From positions 32,126 through 96,125 of the forward strand of contig JAAWNQ010000005.1 of the NCBI GenBank assembly GCA_022799035.1: a stretch of 64,000 nt of DNA. The letters run 5' to 3'. Shown here piece by piece: positions 1-8,068 of this stretch. The notes beneath the pieces were generated by a model. That model was given only the letters and a program-made list of their open reading frames with translations. It was not told the DNA's origin and made no database searches. Each line of letters opens with the position of its first letter. Positions within the stretch are counted from its first letter, which is position 1. A program made the position numbers and the translations under genes. Source of the DNA: Oscillospiraceae bacterium (lineage in GTDB: Bacteria; Bacillota; Clostridia; Oscillospirales; Oscillospiraceae).

Positions 1-964
1 GGACGATGCCCTTGGCCCGGAAGACCTCTCCATACTCCCCGCTGTCCAAAGCGGTCAGAATAGCTGCAATGTCCGGGCGGGAGAAAGGCTTGGGGGTCTC
101 CCGGCCCCAGCTTACAAACCGCTCGTCGGCGTCGTGGTGATGGTGGTCATGGTCGTGACAGCCGCAGGTGCAGTCAGGGCCGTGGTCGTGGTGGTGTTCC
201 CCGTGGTGGTGATGCTCCTCCCCCTCGTGGTGGCAGCACTCGTGGCCCTCCTCGTGGTGATGGTGCTCATGGTGGTGATCGTGATGTCCATGCTCGTGGT
301 GGTGTTCATGGTGATGGTGGTGCTCATGGGCCTCCTCCACCAATTCTTTAAGCTGGTCGGACATGGCGGTGCCCTCAATGGCGGAGAGGATGGTCTTTCC
401 CTCCAGGCTGTCCCAGGGGGTGGTGAGGATGGTGGCGGAAGGGTTCTGCTCCCGAATGAGGGCCACCACGCCCTCCAGCTTCTCCTGGCTCAGTTTCTGA
501 GTCCGGGACAGGATGATACTGCCGGCGGACTGGATCTGATTGTTATAAAATTCCGGGATATTTTTCATGTAGCTTTTGGCCTTGACGGCATCCACCACCG
601 TGACGAAGCTGTTCAGCGCCAGCTCGGGCACCGCCTCCACCGCATCTCCCACGGCGGCGATCACGTCGCTGAGTTTGGCCACTCCCGAGGGCTCAATGAG
701 GATCCGGGTGGGCTTGTACTGTTCATAGACCTTCCCCAACGCCTGGGTAAAATCCCCTACCAGGGTACAACAGATGCACCCCGAGGATAGCTCCGAGACC
801 TCCACACCGCTCTCCCGGAGGAACCCTCCGTCCACGCTGACCTCCCCGAACTCGTTCTCGATGAGGGCCAGCTTCTCCCCCGCAAAGGCTTCGGCCAGCA
901 GCTTTTTGATAAGGGTAGTCTTTCCGGCTCCCAGGAACCCGGAAACGATATCGACCTTGCACAT
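1..964 (-). CDS. CobW/G3E-family GTPase with very His-rich loop (partial, runs off left edge)
   Basis: This is a G3E P-loop GTPase of the CobW/YjiA/ZNG1 group, which are metallochaperones for Zn or Co. It is not in the ORF track because its 3' end lies outside the window. The protein starts at MCKVDIVSGFLGAGKTT, with the Walker A motif at residues 9-16, and carries the family metal-binding CxCC motif (GCICCT) near residue 66. A G3E-type SRTQK segment lies near residue 155. Residues about 210-280 form a low-complexity loop with about 36 His and 5 Cys, typical of zinc- or nickel-buffering members. The start is ATG at 964 with GGAG just upstream. It is divergent from spoVT. A zinc role is likely from the family but is not shown here. 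Confidence 0.9.
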   Translation of the reverse strand, partial: MCKVDIVSGFLGAGKTTLIKKLLAEAFAGEKLALIENEFGEVSVDGGFLRESGVEVSELSSGCICCTLVGDFTQALGKVYEQYKPTRILIEPSGVAKLSDVIAAVGDAVEAVPELALNSFVTVVDAVKAKSYMKNIPEFYNNQIQSAGSIILSRTQKLSQEKLEGVVALIREQNPSATILTTPWDSLEGKTILSAIEGTAMSDQLKELVEEAHEHHHHHEHHHEHGHHDHHHEHHHHEEGHECCHHEGEEHHHHGEHHHDHGPDCTCGCHDHDHHHHDADERFVSWGRETPKPFSRPDIAAILTALDSGEYGEVFRAKGIV

Positions 965-1065
965 AGCTTGTTCTCCTTTGTAAATTCAGACGTTCACTTT
1001 CTATATTACTACCTGCGTGCAAAAAATCAAGGGGAATTTACCAAATCATTCCGGGAAAAACCTCT

Positions 1066-1094
1066 GCATAGGAAAAAGGGACCTGCGGATAATA
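1066..1094 (+). promoter_or_regulatory. Candidate forespore sigma-G-type promoter of spoVT
   Basis: GCATA at 1066-1070 and GATAATA at 1088-1094 are separated by 17 bp, upstream of the spoVT ATG. This resembles the sigma-G pattern (gHATR, 17-18 bp, CATWHTA) except that the first base of the -10 element is G. SpoVT is sigma-G dependent in Bacillus subtilis, which is why this was considered. It is a weak motif match only. Confidence 0.3.
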
Positions 1095-1135
1095 GAAATG
1101 TCAATGACGCGAAAAAACCGCAGGAGGAGAGAGAA

Positions 1136-1318
1136 ATGAAAGCGACTGGAATCGTGCGGCGGATCGACGACCTGGGGCGGGTAGTGATCCCCAAGGAGAT
1201 CCGCCGGACCATGCGTATCCGAGAGGGCGACCCGTCACAGACAGCATTGACACAGTGGGAACGATATTGCTTGGGGATGATGGATCTGTCCAGGCGGCAG
1301 GGGTGGGGGAGTACATAA
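1136..1318 (+). pseudogene. spoVT: 5' fragment of spoVT (AbrB-type DNA-binding domain), truncated by the inserted element
   Basis: The first 33 codons match the highly conserved SpoVT N-terminus (begins MKATGIVRRIDDLGRV; RIREGDP at the cut). This is the swapped-hairpin AbrB DNA-binding domain of the forespore regulator SpoVT. After GDP the frame enters element DNA and continues for 27 unrelated residues (SQTALTQ...GWGST) to a TAA at 1316. The start is ATG at 1136, behind GGAGGAGAG. The missing GAF-like effector domain is found intact and in frame at 23669-24112, fused to the element recombinase. The locus is therefore split rather than decayed: excision at the 9-bp core would regenerate a full gene of about 180 codons. 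Confidence 0.93.
1226..1234. other. attL core (GGCGACCCG)
   Basis: The 9-bp sequence at the left chromosome/element junction is repeated exactly at 23660-23668. Left of it the sequence codes SpoVT residues 1-33. Right of it homology to SpoVT stops. It sits in the codons for Gly-Asp-Pro. Large serine recombinases cross over at a short 2-bp core, so the exact crossover lies somewhere within these 9 bp. Confidence 0.88.
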
Positions 1319-1320
1319 GA

Positions 1321-1360
1321 AAACGCTGTAACCGTTTTCCTTGACGGTTACAGCGTTTTT
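1321..1360 (+). terminator. Terminator just inside the left end of the element
   Basis: A perfect 14-bp stem (AAACGCTGTAACCG / CGGTTACAGCGTTT) with a 10-nt loop is followed by TTTTT. In the integrated state it stops transcripts from the spoVT promoter. In the circular form it lies directly after the recombinase stop codon at 1316-1318, so it would be the recombinase terminator. Confidence 0.8.
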
Positions 1361-1440
1361 GCAGTAATACCAGTGGGAGAGTACAAGGTAGATTTGCCTT
1401 ATGCCAATTTCCTAAGCATTGGAATATCTTACCATAATAT

Positions 1441-2382
1441 CTATATTTCCGCTTTGGCATTGTGTGCAATAGGGGTTATAAAATTATTCAAATCTGTTAC
1501 ATTTATTTCCCCTTTCCAATAACGGGTAAGTGCAGTTTCATAATCGGGCTGACTATATTTCGCTTTGATATGGCCCGCATAACCCAACTCCGAGCTAAAA
1601 AAATCAATCCCCTTATTGATTTGCTCTAAGCAATATGTTAAAAAACGAAAGAAAAGGGATTTATACTGCGCAGACCGATACAATAAGTAGCTTTCGCTCA
1701 AATGCTGATTGCTATAATTTCTTCCAAGCCAAAATATTTTTTTGGTAGATTTAAGCAACTCATAATCCATGCGTTTTTGGTGTTCCGTGAAATTGTAGAT
1801 TCCATTTAAATTGGGATCGTTAATTAGCCCGGAGGTGACCGCTGAACCAAGGGAACCGAGACGATTCATTAATCTCCTGAAATACTTCCGGTGAAAACCA
1901 AGATCTTTCAAATCAAATATAATAAGATATTGCTTCTCAATGCTAAACTTTTCTTTTTTTCCTTCGTATGTTTTACCAGAGAAACGGCAGGTATTGTTTC
2001 CTACCCAATAGCATACTGAATGGATTGGAACAAATTCCATTCCCTGCACAACGTTTTGCTTATCGCGCCATAAGACAATTTCTACATAGGCTTTCCCATT
2101 TAATAGCAGTTCATGCATAACACTACTTAGTAATTCGTCAAAAGAATACCCTAATGCAGAATAGTCGCAAAATAGTAAAAGCCGTTTCAAATGATCGTCA
2201 TGGGGGGACACATCATAAAAACGGTCATGGTCTCCGATAGGGGCAAGTTTGCTAGAAAAATGGTGGCAAAAATCCTCAAGAAACATACTCCCATACAGAC
2301 TTTGCTTATACTTTCGAGTTTGAGAGCACCACATCCGTGGTGATTGCTGGGAAGAAGTATAATTATGGAGGTCATTCCTCAT
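1441..2382 (-). CDS. Unknown 313-aa protein, partner of the 821-aa membrane protein
   Basis: I do not recognise this protein. The start was chosen at ATG 2382 rather than the ORF-track 2442 because GGGAGG lies 8 nt upstream and because it overlaps the end of the upstream gene by 11 bp (ATGAGGAATGA), which suggests translational coupling. The protein has no signal peptide or clear membrane helix. A segment near residues 80-125 (DELLSSVMHELLLNGKAYVEI...FVPI) loosely recalls the 'llyGnAYieil' part of HK97-type phage portal proteins, but this is a visual impression only. It is AT-rich and unlike the GC-rich chromosome, so it was probably acquired as cargo together with its neighbour. Confidence 0.7.
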   Translation of the reverse strand: MRNDLHNYTSSQQSPRMWCSQTRKYKQSLYGSMFLEDFCHHFSSKLAPIGDHDRFYDVSPHDDHLKRLLLFCDYSALGYSFDELLSSVMHELLLNGKAYVEIVLWRDKQNVVQGMEFVPIHSVCYWVGNNTCRFSGKTYEGKKEKFSIEKQYLIIFDLKDLGFHRKYFRRLMNRLGSLGSAVTSGLINDPNLNGIYNFTEHQKRMDYELLKSTKKIFWLGRNYSNQHLSESYLLYRSAQYKSLFFRFLTYCLEQINKGIDFFSSELGYAGHIKAKYSQPDYETALTRYWKGEINVTDLNNFITPIAHNAKAEI

Positions 2383-4837
2383 ATAGCTGTTCCTCCCATT
2401 TTCCATCGCTCTGATACTTTTCTTCGATATACTGATTAACACAACAAATAAAGTAGATGTCTTCTACCTCGTTAGTGAATCCGAGATCAGCAAAATTTGA
2501 TCCACAAAATGTTTTGAATAATTTACTTTCGGTTTTTATAATTTGTTGCCCAAATGGACCGTATTCAATCTCATAGAGTTCAGAACTTCGGATTGCATTT
2601 GCAATGCGAATTTTCCACCCGGTTTGTAAAATATCACGGTTGCCTATTCCGAAAAAAAGGTGCTGCCTTGCTTCGGCCATTTGTGAGATGTATTGTAGTT
2701 TTGCAACGCCATCAGGCATCTGCTTAACAAAACCAGTTAATTCATTCTGAACAAGTTCTTTCCAACAAGGCTTCTTGGAAAACTCTCCCCATAGAATAGC
2801 AAAGCCACTAATCATTGCGTATTCAACGATTGGAGCTGTAGCAACATGGAGAGTCGCTCGCTGAAGATGTGGCTCTTTGGTTTTGATTACATCAGTTCGT
2901 ATATACTCATCATACAAAAGCATGGTTGTTAAAAATCCTGAGTAAAGACTCTTAAATGTTTCAAAATCATCGTTCTCAATTGCTTCAACCAAAGATTCAC
3001 AAATATGATTATAGCAAAGTCCCAGAAGATCCGGATAATCGTTTCGATTTTCCCAGTGAGAGACTGAAAATATACTACTGCATTTTGCTAAATGCTGGGG
3101 GATCTCTTTATGCATATTTTTAAGACAATGCTTGGCATTTTCAACATTGCTTTCATCCCATAATATTGTCGGTTCAATATGGAACTCTTCTATGGTTGAC
3201 CAATGCTGCTCTATTAGTGAGACCGCCACTTCACTTTTGTGCTCAAATTCTAGGGAATGCGCAAATACCACTCCGGCAGGGAAAAACTTTTTGCCTTTGA
3301 GCAAGTCTTTCCCTGTAGCCATGATATTATCGGAAAGTACAACAATCGTTTCTGACATATCATTCAAGAAAGAAACGACTGCTTTGGCAGCAATTTGTTT
3401 TATATACCAATCGGGGGTTAGCCTTCTTCTTTCTAAGCGTAGCTCAATTGCAATCTTATGGAACAAGTTATCCATATACTGATTGTTAATTAAGGGATTT
3501 GATGTAATTGCTGCCTTATTTGGGAATTGTAATTTAGTTGCTTGATCTAATAACGATGGAATATTCATGGATCTCAAATAGGAATTAATGGCAACAATAA
3601 TGCTAATGTAGGCCCCGACAAATGAGTCAAAAACTGCAGCAGTCATTTCATCGCTATTTTCATTACTTGTTTGAATGTAACTGGATTTATACACTGATTG
3701 AAGCCTCTCCAGAGTATGAACCCATGAGAGAATATCCCCACATTCTAATGCATGAGTTGATAGGTTAATGATGTGATTGATGTATCCTAGGACTCGGTCT
3801 GCATCTCCATCTTTACATAGTTTTTCAAAACCAATTCTATTTACCTTTTCAATGTTATCTTCAAACCACCTGTAGTCCCGCGCTGTTTTAGTGTTGAGTG
3901 TGGTTCCTGTTTTAAGTGCAATTTCAATTTCGGTATCTGAAGCATAGTGCCATTGTGGATAGTTCACCTTGTCTTTGTACCAAAGCGAGTCGTAACGGAT
4001 ATGTCCCTTTTCTTGCCAATACAATTCCATTAGTAACAATGTATCTGACATAAATGATAGTGTAGCCGCATTTTGATTTGCGGGATTATCTGCATTGAAC
4101 TGTGAAATGGCCAATAAATCATTGAGGCCCCGAAAACACACCTTTTGGAAGTGATATTGAAAACTTGGATTTTGTGAATAGAAACCGCTTCCAGAAACCC
4201 GTTTCATGGCAATTATCATTTCCGGGTAAAGATTCTGTGAGAGGTAATAGGTGTTAGAAAGTTGATTTGTTCGATTTCCAACAATGCTGAACATAATAAT
4301 CGTGTAAACAGTCATAAGCAAAAAAACCAAGGTTGAAATATAGGAGATGTCTATCCCTACTACACATTCTCCAAGCAGAATGATGCAGAAAACAATATAG
4401 CTGATAATTTGGCGAACGCAACGGTTAGTAATAATATCACGCTGAAAGAGTTGCGATAAACGATTTGGAGCATTTGCATATTTAGCGGAAAATATTGACA
4501 CTATGTTTGAACAATACAATCCTAAAATCACACCGGCAATTCCAAGACCGCCAAGGAAAATATCAACTGCTATTGTTTGATTCATTGTAACAGTATCACA
4601 CCGAAGTATATGTGTATAGATAAATGGAAGTAGCCACTTATCTCCAATAAACAATATTCCGGCAAAAACCAAACTTTTTAAAGTTTGCCAAACCGTTGTG
4701 CGGATAATGAGGCTCTGAAAAGAAATTGCCTTTTTACCATTATCATATTTTTTTGTTATAGAATACCATACCTTCTGCATCCAAAATGCAATTTTGCTTA
4801 CCTGGTGCCGAAGAATCCAAAATGCCTTATGATTCAT
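2372..4837 (-). CDS. Unknown 821-aa protein with N-terminal membrane domain
   Basis: No family was recognised. About four transmembrane helices are visible near residues 55-75, 90-115, 143-163 and 167-190. They are followed by a long, mostly helical cytoplasmic region of about 630 residues without obvious P-loop, nuclease or protease motifs. The start is ATG at 4837 with GGGAGG 6-7 nt upstream. A good promoter lies at 4923-4951. The gene is the first of a two-gene operon and overlaps the 313-aa gene. AT-rich composition and a position at the left end of the element mark it as cargo. A large membrane-anchored protein with a small coupled partner fits several defence or abortive-infection layouts, but nothing in the sequence proves that. 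Confidence 0.75.
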   Translation of the reverse strand: MNHKAFWILRHQVSKIAFWMQKVWYSITKKYDNGKKAISFQSLIIRTTVWQTLKSLVFAGILFIGDKWLLPFIYTHILRCDTVTMNQTIAVDIFLGGLGIAGVILGLYCSNIVSIFSAKYANAPNRLSQLFQRDIITNRCVRQIISYIVFCIILLGECVVGIDISYISTLVFLLMTVYTIIMFSIVGNRTNQLSNTYYLSQNLYPEMIIAMKRVSGSGFYSQNPSFQYHFQKVCFRGLNDLLAISQFNADNPANQNAATLSFMSDTLLLMELYWQEKGHIRYDSLWYKDKVNYPQWHYASDTEIEIALKTGTTLNTKTARDYRWFEDNIEKVNRIGFEKLCKDGDADRVLGYINHIINLSTHALECGDILSWVHTLERLQSVYKSSYIQTSNENSDEMTAAVFDSFVGAYISIIVAINSYLRSMNIPSLLDQATKLQFPNKAAITSNPLINNQYMDNLFHKIAIELRLERRRLTPDWYIKQIAAKAVVSFLNDMSETIVVLSDNIMATGKDLLKGKKFFPAGVVFAHSLEFEHKSEVAVSLIEQHWSTIEEFHIEPTILWDESNVENAKHCLKNMHKEIPQHLAKCSSIFSVSHWENRNDYPDLLGLCYNHICESLVEAIENDDFETFKSLYSGFLTTMLLYDEYIRTDVIKTKEPHLQRATLHVATAPIVEYAMISGFAILWGEFSKKPCWKELVQNELTGFVKQMPDGVAKLQYISQMAEARQHLFFGIGNRDILQTGWKIRIANAIRSSELYEIEYGPFGQQIIKTESKLFKTFCGSNFADLGFTNEVEDIYFICCVNQYIEEKYQSDGKWEEQLYEE

Positions 4838-4922
4838 AAACGCCTCCCGCCAACAGAAACTGTATCGGAAATACCGCTATGGTACGCTTTTATTTATTTT
4901 GGCTTAAAGCCTACTACTTTTT

Positions 4923-4951
4923 ATTATACTACAGCTTTCGATCTATCTCAA
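4923..4951 (-). promoter_or_regulatory. Promoter of the 821-aa/313-aa operon
   Basis: On the minus strand TTGAGA (4951-4946) and a perfect TATAAT (4928-4923) are separated by 17 bp, about 85 bp upstream of the ATG at 4837. This is a strong vegetative-type promoter. Confidence 0.65.
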
Positions 4952-5017
4952 CGAGTTTTTATGCATTATTCTCTGCAAACTTGCATTTTGCATACCGATA
5001 AAAAGTGGACAACAAGA

Positions 5018-5060
5018 GAGAAGGCTCCTCCAATTTTGGAGGAGCCTTCTCGTTGTTTAT
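5018..5060 (-). terminator. Terminator after the zinc-ribbon operon
   Basis: A perfect 14-bp inverted repeat (GAGAAGGCTCCTCC / GGAGGAGCCTTCTC) with a 6-nt loop. It lies downstream of the minus-strand gene ending at 5157 and upstream of the promoter of the next operon. The following T-rich stretch is modest on either strand. Confidence 0.65.
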
Positions 5061-5156
5061 TTCTGCAATAGATGGAATGTAGCTTCGTATATTTTTATAT
5101 GTCCATCAATATTTTTGACTGATGGTATCCGAAAACTTGTTCGTCTTCTATTTCTA

Positions 5157-7700
5157 TCAGTACGATGTCCGATGATATGCATCGCCGTTCAGGTAGAGCG
5201 TGTCAACACTTTCACCGTAAGTACCTGCAGGGACAAGTTCAAGAGTATATTCAGCCCCATCATATCCATAAGAGGTGGATCCGGTTTCTGTTATGATATG
5301 GATTATGTTGTTCTGGACATCTTCTGCGGAAACCCAAAAATCGAGAATCAGGATTCCGGATCTTGACCCCGCATTTATGAGCAGTCCATTATCTTTGGCC
5401 TCAATTGTTATACTGATGCCATTTATATACTCATCGGAGTAGTGCCCAACAAAATTGCGGATATTGGTGGGCAGGGCTGCCGAAGCACTGATCCGATACA
5501 ACTGATCCATTTGATCAAAGATTTCCGAAAGAGGCTCTTCAATTCCAGATGAACCTTCAATGATTGCTGCCACCGTATCCCAAGCGGTTTCTCTATCAAC
5601 TGGGAAGTTGTCGCCCCAGCGTATAGACCAGTGAAATTGTCCTGCAATATTGTTATACAAAACATGGATTAAGGCATCCGTGCTGCCCAACTCAAAATCA
5701 TTCCACATAACATCTGGGATATCTTCCTCCTGCAGTGGACCCAGCCCACCGGGGTATTTTGTGCTGACGGCAATAATACTGCCATATTTTTCGTCCCACA
5801 GTTCATTGTAATATTTCAAGGTATCCAGTGTCCAGGAGTCAATAATATCTGCGCTGTCATTCACATAGTCCTCATAATTTTTGCTTGACCTTTGGGAGGT
5901 TTGAGTCGGAGTGACAGGCTCTGTGGTGTTAGTTCCTCCTGTCTTTCCTTGCAACACGCTCTCCGCAGCTGTTTTTCGTTGTGCGGTTCCCCATGCAATA
6001 TTACTTTTTCGCCGGAATGTGAGTGTTTCTCCATCTTCTGTATTGAAAACCAACATTCCAGAATCCAACTGGCCGATCATTTTTTCTTCCGTATGATCCA
6101 ACCAATAACTGAACTCCCCATTAGAGTATTTCCAAGTGGCAGTCACTTCGGTCCATAAGTTGGTTTCTGTATCAAACGCACCGATGACAACGGCATCCCC
6201 AGAGAAGACATCCATGCTGGTGGCTGCCAAAAGTCCAACTTCATCTGCCAGCCATGTATTTATGCCATCGGTCATACTGTAAAATTCCCAATGCCCGACA
6301 GCATCCCTGTCATCACCGTAGTACTTTCTGGAGTTCGTTGGGGCCGGATCATCCGAGAAAATATCATTGAAATACCAATCATTCGACCCAATCAGACCTT
6401 CGGCCGCAACCGCTCCAATGGCGCCGCCGACCAAAGACAGGCATAAGCCCAGCCCCAAAGCAAACAGGATAGCCTTGCCCATTGAGGTACCCTTTTTCTT
6501 CTCGCTGACATCTCCGCTTTCTGTCAGGAGAATACACCGCTTATAATACTCCGCATTGAAGCGCTTGCCCAGGCGGATGTTGCAAATAATCCCATAGATC
6601 CCTTGCAGCAGGGCCAGAGTAAGTATGACCCAAAGGCAAACGCTGATGTTGGTTTCAGGTTTAAAGAGCGAAGTCAGGGCAACGGACATACCTGCGATGG
6701 CCGCCACAGAGAGAAGCAGATAAGAGCGGTAGATCTGCCAGAATATTTTTCCGCTTTTGCGGTAGTAGCAGAACATTCCGGTGAAGAAAAAAGCGGCCCA
6801 GTTAAACTTGACCTTCTCTCCCCACTTTGCATTGGCAAACTGCTCCTGATAATAGCCAGTCTTTTTAACGATAAACTCGCTCAGGTCTCCGGTGTAGCTG
6901 CTGACAGCTTTCAGATTAACCCGGTCCTGCAAGTCCTTCCGCAGTGTCTCCATGACAGCTTTTTTCTGACCGGCAATATATTCTTGACTGCCATCTTTTT
7001 TTAAGATGATGATATTATAGCGAGAGCACATCCACCAAAAAAGAGCCGGAACTAAAATACATATCAACGCTTCTTGCAGTTCTATCGAAGATATGATTAA
7101 GCCTACAGCTACTATGATCGTCAATAACAGGCAGCAGATGAAAAAGAATGTTGACATGTACCACTTTAATTCTACGCAACGGATGTCAGCATAAGGGATC
7201 TCTTTGCCATTGAGAGGAATTGAACCATCCTCCTGATGATCACCGATGATTACTGTATCCTTTTGCAGAATGACATCATTTTTGATTCGACGAAGAGTGA
7301 GAAGATTGGGGTTTCGTGCGGTTAGTGCATAGCGCTTATCTTCTTCTGGCCCGCCCTCCTGTTCCTTAGGGAAAGTGTCTGCTGCAACAGTTTTTGGGCT
7401 CTCTTCTTTCATCCCTTCCGTTGCTGGAGTCGGTTCATAAATTGACTCAGGTTCAACCGTTCTCTTATGCTCTTCCCAAGTAGAAAACGGTTCTCCCTGT
7501 GGCTGGGGGGCTTCTGCCATGACAGTGACAGGCGGCTCCTCAATCAGCTTGGCTCCGCAGTACATACAGAAGTCCACCCCGAAGTCCACCTCCCTGCCGC
7601 AGACTGGACATTGGGGGATCTCGACCTTGGAGCCGCATTTGGGGCAGAAGCCTGCATGATCCGGCATTTCAGCTCCGCATGACATACAAAATTTACTCAT
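5157..7700 (-). CDS. Double zinc-ribbon membrane protein with DUF2628-like and TPM-like regions
   Basis: This is an 847-aa multidomain membrane protein. The start was moved to ATG 7700, where GAGAGG sits about 8 nt upstream; the ORF-track start reads into the neighbouring gene. Two zinc ribbons occupy residues about 5-50 (CMSC/CPKC and CPVC/CMYC). A PH-like segment with two helices follows near residues 140-230. A DUF2628-type stretch (NWAAFFFTGMFCYYRK) with several helices lies near 300-410, and a further helix near 425-450. An exported part contains a segment (YVNDSADIIDSW...GSIIAVS) that recalls TPM/YgcG domains. It is the last gene of an operon with DUF2085 and another zinc-ribbon protein. 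Its function is unknown; an envelope or stress-sensing role is only a guess. Confidence 0.75.
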   Translation of the reverse strand: MSKFCMSCGAEMPDHAGFCPKCGSKVEIPQCPVCGREVDFGVDFCMYCGAKLIEEPPVTVMAEAPQPQGEPFSTWEEHKRTVEPESIYEPTPATEGMKEESPKTVAADTFPKEQEGGPEEDKRYALTARNPNLLTLRRIKNDVILQKDTVIIGDHQEDGSIPLNGKEIPYADIRCVELKWYMSTFFFICCLLLTIIVAVGLIISSIELQEALICILVPALFWWMCSRYNIIILKKDGSQEYIAGQKKAVMETLRKDLQDRVNLKAVSSYTGDLSEFIVKKTGYYQEQFANAKWGEKVKFNWAAFFFTGMFCYYRKSGKIFWQIYRSYLLLSVAAIAGMSVALTSLFKPETNISVCLWVILTLALLQGIYGIICNIRLGKRFNAEYYKRCILLTESGDVSEKKKGTSMGKAILFALGLGLCLSLVGGAIGAVAAEGLIGSNDWYFNDIFSDDPAPTNSRKYYGDDRDAVGHWEFYSMTDGINTWLADEVGLLAATSMDVFSGDAVVIGAFDTETNLWTEVTATWKYSNGEFSYWLDHTEEKMIGQLDSGMLVFNTEDGETLTFRRKSNIAWGTAQRKTAAESVLQGKTGGTNTTEPVTPTQTSQRSSKNYEDYVNDSADIIDSWTLDTLKYYNELWDEKYGSIIAVSTKYPGGLGPLQEEDIPDVMWNDFELGSTDALIHVLYNNIAGQFHWSIRWGDNFPVDRETAWDTVAAIIEGSSGIEEPLSEIFDQMDQLYRISASAALPTNIRNFVGHYSDEYINGISITIEAKDNGLLINAGSRSGILILDFWVSAEDVQNNIIHIITETGSTSYGYDGAEYTLELVPAGTYGESVDTLYLNGDAYHRTSY

Positions 7701-7714
7701 ATCCATACCTCTCT

Positions 7715-8068
7715 TTATTTCAGTATTTGAATTATTTTCGATGTGACCATTAGAATAAGCTGCCCTGCCGCAAAGCCGCAGATAAACCCTGTCAACAGCC
7801 GCCGCAGGTTGGTGGATGGTTTTATCCCAAGTGCCTGGATCCCCCAGTCCAAAAGCATGATGCCGCACATCAGGACAATACACCAAACGGGAAGGCGCAC
7901 CCAGGCAAAGCTAAGCACTCCGACAGCCTCTCCCAAGAATACACCGGTGCATCTGGCGCAGACAGGGAATTGCTGTCCATGCCAGAAGAAGCTCCGTTCC
8001 GGCAGCTGATGGCAGCCTGACAGCCTGCCCAATGTCATGGCGGCCCTGTATGCCCGGCCTTTGCTCAT
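7715..8068 (-). CDS. DUF2085 small membrane protein
   Basis: This 117-aa protein matches the DUF2085 pattern: CHQLPERSFF, then G-Q-FPVCARCTG, then two or three hydrophobic helices (about residues 45-65, 68-80 and 90-112). The conserved Cys and His residues suggest a metal or redox site at the membrane, but the family has no firmly assigned role. Its start overlaps the end of the upstream zinc-ribbon gene by 4 bp (ATGA), and the next gene begins 14 bp after its stop, so the three are one translationally coupled operon. Confidence 0.85.
   Translation of the reverse strand: MSKGRAYRAAMTLGRLSGCHQLPERSFFWHGQQFPVCARCTGVFLGEAVGVLSFAWVRLPVWCIVLMCGIMLLDWGIQALGIKPSTNLRRLLTGFICGFAAGQLILMVTSKIIQILK

Noticed and set aside
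134-790. Plus-strand 218-aa ORF and tandem-repeat-like GTGGTG run near 130-330
   Set aside because: It is the antisense shadow of the CobW gene; the repeats are His codons of its loop.
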